From Patescibacteria group bacterium (GTDB lineage: Bacteria > Patescibacteriota > Gracilibacteria > UBA1369 > LOWO2-01-FULL-3): 20,998 nt of DNA. The first letter of the stretch is position 1, and every line of letters starts with the position of its first letter. Positions 1 to 6,207 of this stretch are shown here, one piece after another. The DNA is taken from positions 1 to 20,998 of the forward strand of contig JAHIRL010000016.1 in the NCBI GenBank assembly GCA_018818755.1, given 5' to 3'. A program made the position numbers and the translations under genes. Below the pieces are notes generated by a model. It did no database searches and had not been told where the DNA came from. It worked only from the letters and a program-made list of their open reading frames with translations.

Positions 1-2609
1 CAGGCAGGGCGGTGTTCGTAGTTATCGATGCCCATAATAGTTCCGGATTTTGGAACGAAACGAAGGGGACCTTCTTTTTTGTAAGTTTTTGATCCGATTT
101 TTAGTTGATATGATGTGCCGGATTTTCGCACTTCGATTTTGTCATTTTTCTTGGCAGTGCGGAATTTGCTGTCTCCATCGTAAATATAAAATTCTCCATT
201 TGCTGTAATCACAGGGTTGCCGGAAAAAGAAAGTTTTATGCGAATGTTTTCCTCGTTACTGACAGATTTTGTGTCGGCTGTTTTTGTTTTCTCTTTGCTA
301 GTTGTGGCCTTTTTGACTACTCGTGGAAAAACTACTTTATAATCAACCGCAATATCTTCCGTGCTGAGATCTTTTCCGTTTATTTTTGGACGAAAATGGA
401 AGGATTTTGATGTTAGTTTGTGATACCCATTGGCTCTTACTTCAAAGGTGAATCTGGCAAGATCACCAGGTTTAACTTCCTCGTGTGTGAGCTTGCGCTT
501 CCCAATTTCCAACCCGGTATCCTTCATAAAATTGATCACTACATCATCACTATCCCAAGATTTCACACCTGTATTCCTAAGTGTAATCCAAAACTGATAG
601 CTTTTTCCCCTTTCCCAAACATTTGTATCTTTGTATGAAACAACTTCGGCCTCATAGTCCTCGCCATCATTCACAACATAATCAAAACTCATCCCATTAT
701 CTTTCATCCACTTTTCTCCTTCTACCACAGGTATAAAATATTTTCGGTAGTAGCCATCTTCTCTTGGTGCGGTGATATCAAAATGGAAGGTGCCAATTTC
801 GCCGGTCTTGACCTGTTTTTCCTGCATAACAGCCAACCGGGACTTATCATCCTCGCGAGCTGTGTTGAGGGTGACCATATTCTCGCCGGATTTATTCCAA
901 GTGGCATCGCCGGTGTTTTTAATCTTTACAATCCCCGTGAATTTTTGACCTGGGCTAAGAACATCTTCAGGAAAATCTTTACTGATAAATTTGTAGTTGA
1001 AGTTTGGTTCGTAGATGCTAATTGGAATCTCCACATAATCTCGAATGCTTTTTTTGCCGTTCACAATCGGATAAACCTTCAGCTCTCCGTAGTCACTTTT
1101 GCCGGTGGCTTTGAGCTTAACTTTGAATGTGGCAATTTTTCCGGGCTTAACTTCGCTTTGTTCCATGCGGGCGAGCACAGATCCTTTCATGTCCGGAAAT
1201 GTGAGGGCATCGCGGTATTTTGCATTAATGTTAGCCTTAAGATAGGTTTTGGAATCCCAAGTTTTTTTGCCGGTATTTTCAAGTTTGATAATAATTTCGT
1301 CGCTTTCCTTGGCCTTCATTTCCAGGAAGTAGATTTCGGATTCATCTGCGAAGGCGTAGTCTTCAGTAAATTTTTTGGTATCTGTGTAATCTTTACTGGC
1401 AAGTGAACGGATCACTGAAAGCTTGGAATAAAGTTCGTCTCCGGGGCATTGAGTGCTGGCAACATCGCGGTGTCCCATAATATTTGGCAGTTTTTCCCCA
1501 CGGAAAATAGAACTCCCCTCAGGATTGATTTTATTAATCTTAGCTTTTTCGCTAATAAACCGACCAAGTGCACTTATTACCTTCGGAGGAACTTCTGTAC
1601 TGCTGTAATCTCCCAATACTGAAATTCCAATTGAGCCGTTATTTACATAAGGAGCATGCGCCCCGATCACTCCTTCCCCACCATATCGTCCTTCGTAAAC
1701 ATTTCCCTCGCGATCCACAATATAGTTGTAGCCGATATCTCCCCACCCTCGCGAAACCGCATGGTAATAGTAGATATCGCGGATTGCTTGCTCGGGGTCG
1801 TCCAGATTTTTTGTAGTGGCTGTGTGGTGAATTACGATTTTTTGAACTTTTTGGGGATATTGGAGCGGCCATTTGTATGTGCGGCCTTTGCTATCTTCTT
1901 CTACTGTGCGGGAGAGCTTGAGTTCGTCAGCAAATTTTGTGTAGAAGTCGGAAGTTTGCTCGGAAAGCTGGGGATCTGAGTCGTTGGCTTCGGCGTAGCG
2001 ATAGTTTTCGTTGGCTCCCCAGTCTTTACGGCTGATTGTTTTGCCTGAGCCTGTGTTGAGGGCCAGATATGTTGCTGTTGAAGCCACGCTTGATGAGGCA
2101 TATGCCGGAACCGGAGATCCGCCTGAATTGCTTGGACCGTTGGTGCTAATAAAAGTCCATTCAAGGTTTTTAATGATTGGCCTGCTTGTACCGTCGCCAT
2201 ATAAGTGGAAACGGTATTGCATAGCTTGGGCCGGATTTGTGGAGGCTAGGGCGTATTTAAAATCTTCGCCTTCTTCGTCGAGATCGAGCCAGCTGCTCCA
2301 TGTATTGTTGGATTTAAATCGGACTTCGGCTTCTACTGCCGTGCCACTTGGGGCTAGTTCTTCCCAGTATGCTCCGGCTGTGGTGAAAAGGAAGTCGGCT
2401 TTTATTTCATTGGAGAGATAAACATCGCTTTCTTTGAATGGGGCAAGGGTGGAGCTTGTGGAGGCTATAAGCGGGCTTTGCATTGAGATTTTTGGGATGA
2501 TCGGGAGGGTTTGCGCTTTGTTCTGAGTTTTGCTTTGCGGGGTTGATGAAAATGTGAGAGTGCAAAGTCCCAAGAATGTCAGTGCAATTATGAGCCCTTT
2601 TTTGTACAT
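1..2609 (-). CDS. Secreted PGRP-type N-acetylmuramoyl-L-alanine amidase with three Ig-like domains and a SpoIID-like domain (C-terminus beyond the window)
   Basis: Reading the minus strand from ATG at 2609 gives 869 open codons to the window edge. Residues 1-22 (MYKKGLIIALTFLGL...) form a signal peptide. Residues about 50-160 look like the beta-sandwich often placed before Amidase_2 domains (W-S-S-W-L motif). Residues about 190-400 are an Amidase_2/PGRP domain with the zinc-site residues: VIHHTAT near 260, GYNYIVDREGNVYEGR near 300, GHRD near 378 and QCPG near 388. Three repeats follow (about 418-530, 533-645, 646-765), each with a K/R-NTG-x3-W motif and a later V-K-x-G segment, resembling CARDB or NBR1-type Ig domains. 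A Lys/Thr-rich linker leads to the start of a SpoIID-like domain at about 786 (IRIKLSF, GPLRFVPKSG, YEHRPA). The family roles are cleavage of the stem peptide from MurNAc and, for SpoIID, lytic transglycosylation. The SpoIID catalytic part lies outside the window. The amidase call is firm; SpoIID is likely. Confidence 0.88.
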   Translation of the reverse strand, partial: MYKKGLIIALTFLGLCTLTFSSTPQSKTQNKAQTLPIIPKISMQSPLIASTSSTLAPFKESDVYLSNEIKADFLFTTAGAYWEELAPSGTAVEAEVRFKSNNTWSSWLDLDEEGEDFKYALASTNPAQAMQYRFHLYGDGTSRPIIKNLEWTFISTNGPSNSGGSPVPAYASSSVASTATYLALNTGSGKTISRKDWGANENYRYAEANDSDPQLSEQTSDFYTKFADELKLSRTVEEDSKGRTYKWPLQYPQKVQKIVIHHTATTKNLDDPEQAIRDIYYYHAVSRGWGDIGYNYIVDREGNVYEGRYGGEGVIGAHAPYVNNGSIGISVLGDYSSTEVPPKVISALGRFISEKAKINKINPEGSSIFRGEKLPNIMGHRDVASTQCPGDELYSKLSVIRSLASKDYTDTKKFTEDYAFADESEIYFLEMKAKESDEIIIKLENTGKKTWDSKTYLKANINAKYRDALTFPDMKGSVLARMEQSEVKPGKIATFKVKLKATGKSDYGELKVYPIVNGKKSIRDYVEIPISIYEPNFNYKFISKDFPEDVLSPGQKFTGIVKIKNTGDATWNKSGENMVTLNTAREDDKSRLAVMQEKQVKTGEIGTFHFDITAPREDGYYRKYFIPVVEGEKWMKDNGMSFDYVVNDGEDYEAEVVSYKDTNVWERGKSYQFWITLRNTGVKSWDSDDVVINFMKDTGLEIGKRKLTHEEVKPGDLARFTFEVRANGYHKLTSKSFHFRPKINGKDLSTEDIAVDYKVVFPRVVKKATTSKEKTKTADTKSVSNEENIRIKLSFSGNPVITANGEFYIYDGDSKFRTAKKNDKIEVRKSGTSYQLKIGSKTYKKEGPLRFVPKSGTIMGIDNYEHRPA

Positions 2610-2633
2610 AAATATTTTTTAGGGGTGAGGAGT

Positions 2634-2662
2634 ATTATAGCATTTTTAAGCGGTTTTCTCAA
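2634..2662 (-). promoter_or_regulatory. Promoter of the amidase/SpoIID-like gene
   Basis: Minus strand: TTGAGA (2662-2657), a 17-base spacer, then TATAAT (2639-2634), preceded by TGC to make an extended -10. Transcription would start near 2627, about 18 bases before the ATG at 2609. The leader shows no Shine-Dalgarno sequence. Confidence 0.7.
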
Positions 2663-2805
2663 TAATGGTGGGCTTGCCCTGGAGAGTGTTTTATTGCATA
2701 ATCCCTGAGGGCTGGATTTTCTCTTTACAAATGAGATGTTATCCCCTAAAATCGCCCTCGATAGCTACTTCAAATATTATTTTTATATTTTCTAGAAGTT
2801 TTGGG

Positions 2806-2811
2806 CATAAT
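2806..2811 (+). promoter_or_regulatory. Possible -10 element of the PH-like protein gene
   Basis: CATAAT lies 10 bases before the ATG at 2822, so the transcript would have a leader of only about 4 bases. The -35 region (TTATAT, 2783-2788) is poor. Confidence 0.33.
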
Positions 2812-2821
2812 GTTTTAATAC

Positions 2822-4060
2822 ATGGAAGTCTCTTATAATCTCAGATATCAGAAATCGAATTTTTCCAACAAAATGATCACCGATAAGGAAGGTGAGGTTA
2901 TCATCTATGGAAAAGGTTTTCGGCTTAAGGGTAAGGGCGCGCAAGATAAAGGCGAGCTTATCAATTTTTCAGAAATTAAAGAGTTTTACTACAAAGATGG
3001 ACGGGTTATTTTTATTACTTTTGCCCGTGAAAAATATGTGTTGAGTGATATGGGAACGCTTTTTGATCAGCTACTTGTGGACTTGTACAGGGCGCGCAAT
3101 GAGTTTTTGATGGATGCGCTTTTTATGAAGGGCGGCAAGATGAAAGCTGAGTTTGAGGGGAATTTTGAACGGTTTAGCAAGTTCGGGAAGCACATCAACA
3201 AGGGGCAAGCCAAGGTTCGGCTTTACGAGAAAAGTATGGTAGTTGTGCCGAGCAATCAGGATGCATTTTCCCTGCATTATGATTTTGTGAATTTTCATGA
3301 GTTTGATGAGGGCGAGTATAATCTGAAAATTACGATGGACGATGGAAGTTCGATCATTTTCTCTCAATTTGGTGATGATTTTGAGTTTTTTGAGGAGAGA
3401 CTGAATGAACTGCTTGGTGGGATGTATGAGGTGCTTGTGAACTCCGTTTTGCGGGAGGTTTTTGGGGAATTCCCTGTAGCTACGCTTTTGAAGCTTGCTT
3501 ATAAGATGAAGGGGGGAAAGGCTGTCAGCCACCATGATATTCGGAAGATGGATGAGGATATGGCCGTTGCTGTTGAGAAGTTTGTTTTGGGTGATGAGGA
3601 GATTGTGGAAAAGTTGGCTTGTGTGAGCGAAGGAGTGGATGAGTATAATGTGATGTATGGAATTGCCAAAGATGCGAAGGTGAAGGATGGATTTGTAAAA
3701 TGGGTGATGTATGTGCGGCCGGAGGACAATCTGGTTGGCGCCGCGATTTTGCCGAGATGGGAAAATGAACCTTTTGAGATGTATTTCTATAAGATCATTA
3801 TGGAAAAAGGACGACCTGCCGATAAGTTTGTTGATAAAGTGCTGGAGGTTAATCAGGCTTTGGTTGTGTTGGATTTTGTGAAGGACCCTTGCTTCAAAGA
3901 TAAACGCGAACTTAAGCATTCTCCATATAAGTACGCGATCCGAAAACTACCTTTTTTAAGGATTTTGCGAAAGTCTTATGCGGGAAAAGTTGGTGGTGCC
4001 GATGCCGCTTCTTGGGCCAAAGAGTTTAAAGAGGTTGTGAAAACTGCAAAGTTGCAATAG
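2822..4060 (+). CDS. Unknown protein with two tandem PH-like domains
   Basis: This is a 412-residue soluble protein with no signal peptide or membrane segment, and I do not recognise a named family. The N-terminal half appears duplicated. Residues about 20-95 (EVIIYGKGFRLKG, FSEIKEFYYKDG, ITFAREKYVL, LFDQLLVDLYRAR) and about 128-205 (KVRLYEKSMVVVP, YDFVNFHEFDEG, ITMDDGSSIIFSQFG, FFEERLNELLGG) follow the same plan of beta-strands, a charged turn, beta-strands and an amphipathic helix. That plan resembles PH- or GRAM-like domains. The C-terminal half is mixed alpha/beta with HHDIRKMDED near 238 and a basic end (RKLPFLRILRK). ATG at 2822 is the first possible start. It lies divergent to the amidase gene and 34 bases before thioredoxin. 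Only the CDS call is firm. Confidence 0.82.
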   Translation: MEVSYNLRYQKSNFSNKMITDKEGEVIIYGKGFRLKGKGAQDKGELINFSEIKEFYYKDGRVIFITFAREKYVLSDMGTLFDQLLVDLYRARNEFLMDALFMKGGKMKAEFEGNFERFSKFGKHINKGQAKVRLYEKSMVVVPSNQDAFSLHYDFVNFHEFDEGEYNLKITMDDGSSIIFSQFGDDFEFFEERLNELLGGMYEVLVNSVLREVFGEFPVATLLKLAYKMKGGKAVSHHDIRKMDEDMAVAVEKFVLGDEEIVEKLACVSEGVDEYNVMYGIAKDAKVKDGFVKWVMYVRPEDNLVGAAILPRWENEPFEMYFYKIIMEKGRPADKFVDKVLEVNQALVVLDFVKDPCFKDKRELKHSPYKYAIRKLPFLRILRKSYAGKVGGADAASWAKEFKEVVKTAKLQ

Positions 4061-4063
4061 AAT
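4035..4063 (+). promoter_or_regulatory. Promoter of trxA inside the end of the upstream gene
   Basis: TTGTGA (4035-4040), a 17-base spacer, then TAGAAT (4058-4063). Transcription would start near 4070 and leave a leader of about 25 bases without a Shine-Dalgarno motif. Confidence 0.45.
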
Positions 4064-4094
4064 GTGGGCACTGATTTTTTAATCCCCCCTTTTT

Positions 4095-4406
4095 ATGGCA
4101 GAACAAAGCTTTAATGATGACAATTTCGATGAGGAGGTCTTGAAAAGCAAGATCCCTGTTTTGGTTGATTTCTATGCCGAATGGTGCGGCCCTTGCAAGA
4201 TGATGGGACCGGTTATTGAAGAAATTGCTAAGGAATATGAAGGAAAATGGAAAGTTGGTAAATTGAATGTGGATGAAGCTCCGCAAACTGCCCAAAAGTA
4301 CCAAGTTCAAAGTATTCCGACATTGTTGTTTATCAAAGATGGCGAAGTTGTGGATAAAATGATGGGATTTAGGCCGAAGGATGATATTGTGGCAAAAATG
4401 GGGTAA
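4095..4406 (+). CDS. trxA: Thioredoxin
   Basis: A 103-residue cytoplasmic thioredoxin that would reduce protein disulphides with electrons from thioredoxin reductase. The redox motif WCGPCKM is at residues 30-36 in the classic context VDFYAEWCGPCK. The cis-proline loop SIPTLLFIKDGE sits near 75, followed by the family's last strand and helix. The length is close to the usual 103-110 residues. ATG at 4095 fits the family's N-terminus. No Shine-Dalgarno sequence precedes it; the bases just upstream are CCCCCCTTTTT. The gene probably has its own promoter. No reductase gene is in the window, but other thiol proteins are (glutaredoxin at 5950, exported CPHC protein at 10021). Confidence 0.95.
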   Translation: MAEQSFNDDNFDEEVLKSKIPVLVDFYAEWCGPCKMMGPVIEEIAKEYEGKWKVGKLNVDEAPQTAQKYQVQSIPTLLFIKDGEVVDKMMGFRPKDDIVAKMG

Positions 4407-4451
4407 GGGAAATTTTGTTAGAAAGATTTTAGACATTTTCTGTATAGTTGA

Positions 4452-4474
4452 AATCAATTATTTCTTAATTGATT
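4452..4474 (+). terminator. AT-rich hairpin between trxA and the toxin-antitoxin locus
   Basis: AATCAATTA (4452-4460) pairs with TAATTGATT (4466-4474) around a 5-base loop. A T-rich stretch follows. The low GC content makes termination weak. The right arm also holds the proposed -35 of the antitoxin gene, so the palindrome might instead be a protein-binding site. Confidence 0.3.
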
Positions 4475-4497
4475 CTTTGATATTCCTGGTGTAAACT
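4469..4497 (+). promoter_or_regulatory. Promoter of the toxin-antitoxin operon
   Basis: TTGATT (4469-4474), a 17-base spacer, then TAAACT (4492-4497). Transcription would start near 4504. The -10 overlaps the first operator palindrome. Confidence 0.5.
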
Positions 4498-4521
4498 TAA
4501 GTTGTAACTAAAGTTAGAACT
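4494..4521 (+). promoter_or_regulatory. Putative tandem operator of the antitoxin
   Basis: AACTTAAGTT (4494-4503, a perfect palindrome) is followed 12 bases on by AACTAAAGTT (4506-4515) and then by a half-site AACT (4518-4521) directly before the ATG. Phd/YefM-type antitoxins are known to repress their own operons by binding palindromes at the promoter. These repeats overlap the -10 and the start site, as expected for such an operator. Confidence 0.5.
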
Positions 4522-4776
4522 ATGACTACAAAACTTGTTGGATTAAAGGAGTTTCGTTTGAATCTTTCTTCGCTTACGAAGGAGGTGGAATCGGGAAAAG
4601 TGCGGCTTATTGTACTGAAAAAAAATAAGCCTGTGCTGGAGGTGAATCCGATTGATTCTGAAGATGAAGTGTATACATTGGAGGATCTTGAGAGGGATAT
4701 TCAAGAAGCTCGGGAGCAGGTAAAACGAGGTGAAGTTAGATCTCTAGACGAAGTGAAGAAGGACTATGGACTATGA
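4522..4776 (+). CDS. Phd/YefM-family antitoxin
   Basis: An 84-residue protein. The N-terminal part (LKEFRLNLSSLTKEVESGK, then RLIVLKKNKPVLEVNPI) matches the Phd/YefM DNA-binding fold, where the segment ending in KPVLEV is characteristic. The acidic C-terminal half (LEDLERDIQEAREQVKRGEV, SLDEVKKDYGL) is the usual toxin-binding tail. Its expected role is to neutralise a RelE-type toxin and repress the operon. The stop codon overlaps the toxin start as ATGA (4773-4776), which indicates translational coupling. The antitoxin looks intact although its partner is interrupted. Confidence 0.9.
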   Translation: MTTKLVGLKEFRLNLSSLTKEVESGKVRLIVLKKNKPVLEVNPIDSEDEVYTLEDLERDIQEAREQVKRGEVRSLDEVKKDYGL

Positions 4777-5051
4777 TTAAAGCTTATAGATTTGATTTAT
4801 CTAGAAGGGCTGAAACAGATTTGGGCAAATTGGAGAAAACCATTGCTAAAAGGATTTTAGCGAAGCTTGATTATTATGTTCATATGAAAAATCCATTGGT
4901 TTTTGCAAAAAAAATAAATAATCGGAGGACTGGTAATTACCGTTTTTGAGTCGGCAACTACCGAGTACTGTTCGATATAGATGACAAAGGAAGGATAGTC
5001 GTGCTGATGGTTCTAGCTGTAAAGCATAGGAAGAACGCTTATTTGGATTGA
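4773..5051 (+). pseudogene. RelE/ParE-superfamily toxin interrupted by an in-frame TGA
   Basis: The ATG at 4773 overlaps the antitoxin stop. The frame reads MIKAYRFDLSRRAETDL... with NPLVFAKKI and NYRF up to residue 58, meets TGA at 4947-4949, and continues VGNYRVLFDID, IVVLMVLAVKHRKNAY to TGA at 5049-5051. Total length is 92 codons, the normal size for RelE-type mRNA interferases. The family usually reads Y-R-F/L-R-V-G-D-Y-R at this point, so the stop stands where arginine is expected; CGA to TGA is one transition. The C-terminal half, with the catalytic-type H-R-x3-Y, would be lost. Possible explanations are a recent nonsense mutation, a sequencing error or readthrough. The tail overlaps the convergent RNase HI gene by 13 bases. 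Confidence 0.85.
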
Positions 5052-5458
5052 ATGCCCTTCGCCGCCCCCACAGCCAACTCATCAGCCAGATTATTATACT
5101 TGTTGCTGGCGTGGCCTTTTACCCAGATCCATTTTATATTCAACCAGGCCGATAATTTTTCTATCTCGCCCCACAAATCTGTGTTGGCCTTCTTTTTCCA
5201 GCCCTCAGTCATGGTTTTGATTATTAAACTGGAATCGCTGTAAATCTCGATATTACAGCCCTCGCAACCATGTGCTCTCACCCACTCCAAAGCTTCAATT
5301 ATGGCCTGCATTTCCATCCTATTATTAGTTGTATTCTTGGCACCGCCACTCAGCTCCACTTGCTCGCTGTCGTGATGAATAACCGCTCCCCAACCGCCGG
5401 GTCCAGGATTTCCAAGGCAACTGCCATCTGTGTGAATTTTGATTTTTCCATTTTCCAT
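5039..5458 (-). CDS. rnhA: Ribonuclease HI
   Basis: A 139-residue RNase HI, which cleaves the RNA strand of RNA-DNA hybrids such as R-loops and lagging-strand primers. The family signatures are IHTDGSCLGNPGPGGWG (first Asp near residue 10), NNRMEMQAIIEAL (Glu), EIYSDSSLIIK (Asp) and VKGHASNKYNNLADELA (His and the last Asp), so all four acidic positions and the histidine are present. Start ATG is at 5458. It is convergent with the toxin remnant and divergent from rlmH, with only 27 bases between the two start codons. Confidence 0.96.
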   Translation of the reverse strand: MENGKIKIHTDGSCLGNPGPGGWGAVIHHDSEQVELSGGAKNTTNNRMEMQAIIEALEWVRAHGCEGCNIEIYSDSSLIIKTMTEGWKKKANTDLWGEIEKLSAWLNIKWIWVKGHASNKYNNLADELAVGAAKGIQSK

Positions 5459-5464
5459 GCGGCC

Positions 5465-5473
5465 ATTTTAGCA
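5465..5473 (-). promoter_or_regulatory. Extended -10 of rnhA placing the transcript start on the ATG
   Basis: Minus strand TGC-TAAAAT (5473-5465). The distance from the -10 to the ATG at 5458 is that expected for a leaderless transcript. No clear -35 is seen. Confidence 0.42.
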
Positions 5474-5479
5474 TAGAAT
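5474..5479 (+). promoter_or_regulatory. Possible -10 of rlmH, also leaderless
   Basis: TAGAAT ends 7 bases before the rlmH ATG at 5486. The -35 is not recognisable. It directly abuts the rnhA -10 on the other strand. Confidence 0.33.
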
Positions 5480-5485
5480 TGGGCT

Positions 5486-5929
5486 ATGAGAATTCGAATT
5501 ATTGAGATTGGCAAAAACAAGGACCGCTATATAGAGGAAGCTGTGGAGGAATACTTGAAGCGACTTTCACCCTATGCAAAGGTGGAAGTGCTGGATCTGA
5601 AGCAGGAAAAAAGTGTGGAGCTTGAGGGTGAACGCATATTAAAACAGCTAAGTTCGGAGGAGTTTGTGGTGGTGCTGGATGAGCATGGGAAGCAATTGAA
5701 TTCTTTGGAATTTGCGAAGGAGATAGGGCGACTAAAAGATCTTGGGCAAACTTTGATTTTTGTGATCGGCGGGGCTTTTGGGCTGAGTGATGCGGTGCGA
5801 GCACGGGCAGATCTTATCCTTTCTTTCTCAAAAATGACTTTTACCCACCAGATGATTCGGCCAATTTTGCTGGAACAGGTCTATCGGGGAATTTGTATTA
5901 TTTCGGGAAAAGAGTATCATCACAGTTAG
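5486..5929 (+). CDS. rlmH: 23S rRNA (pseudouridine-1915-N3)-methyltransferase
   Basis: A 147-residue SPOUT-fold enzyme that uses S-adenosylmethionine to methylate pseudouridine 1915 in helix 69 of 23S rRNA. The conserved C-terminal knot is clear: FVIGGAFGLSD near residues 93-103, then MTFTHQMIRPILLEQVYRG and SGKEYHH at the end. The N-terminus (IRIIEIGKNKDRYIEEAVEEYLKRL) and EFVVVLDEHGKQLNS are also typical, and the length is standard for the family. Glutaredoxin follows 20 bases later on the same strand, probably co-transcribed. Confidence 0.96.
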   Translation: MRIRIIEIGKNKDRYIEEAVEEYLKRLSPYAKVEVLDLKQEKSVELEGERILKQLSSEEFVVVLDEHGKQLNSLEFAKEIGRLKDLGQTLIFVIGGAFGLSDAVRARADLILSFSKMTFTHQMIRPILLEQVYRGICIISGKEYHHS

Positions 5930-5949
5930 AATTTTAACCTTATTTTTTT

Positions 5950-6207
5950 ATGGCAAATGTTATTGTTTACACAAAATCTTACTGTCCTTATTCAAAAAAG
6001 TGTAAAGAGTTTTTACAGCTGAGAAATGTGGAATTCTCCGAAAAAATGATCGATGACGATAAGGCGTTGGCGGTGGAAATGGAACAAAAGTCCGGCGGGC
6101 GTACGGATACGCCTCAGGTTTTTATAAATGGTCATCATATTGGGAGTGGGGACGATTTAAAAGCTCTTGATGAGACCGGCAAACTTAACGAAATGTTGAA
6201 TGTTTGA
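5950..6207 (+). CDS. Glutaredoxin with a CPYS active site
   Basis: An 85-residue glutaredoxin-fold protein. The active site near residues 12-15 is C-P-Y-S, with a further Cys three residues later (CPYSKKC), instead of the common CPYC. The glutathione-binding features are present: TDTPQVFINGHHIG with its cis-proline, and GSGDDLKALDETGKL. Loss of the second active-site Cys implies a monothiol mechanism (deglutathionylation or Fe-S binding, as known for CxxS glutaredoxins elsewhere). The extra Cys could instead act as a resolving residue. Its last 8 bases overlap the start of the CapA-like gene, so the two are probably translated together. Confidence 0.9.
   Translation: MANVIVYTKSYCPYSKKCKEFLQLRNVEFSEKMIDDDKALAVEMEQKSGGRTDTPQVFINGHHIGSGDDLKALDETGKLNEMLNV

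Noticed and set aside
783..2421. Plus-strand open frames of up to 207 codons (783-1406, 1656-1979, 2011-2421)
   Set aside because: They lie antisense to the continuous amidase/SpoIID-like frame, whose motifs are unmistakable, and their translations show no family features.
3071..3919. 282-codon minus-strand frame
   Set aside because: Antisense shadow of the PH-like protein gene; its translation is rich in I, L, H and N without recognisable motifs.
4947..4949. UGA recoded as an amino acid (genetic code 25)
   Set aside because: TGA ends the antitoxin, glutaredoxin, antiporter and trkA genes exactly where the families end, and no other gene contains an internal TGA.
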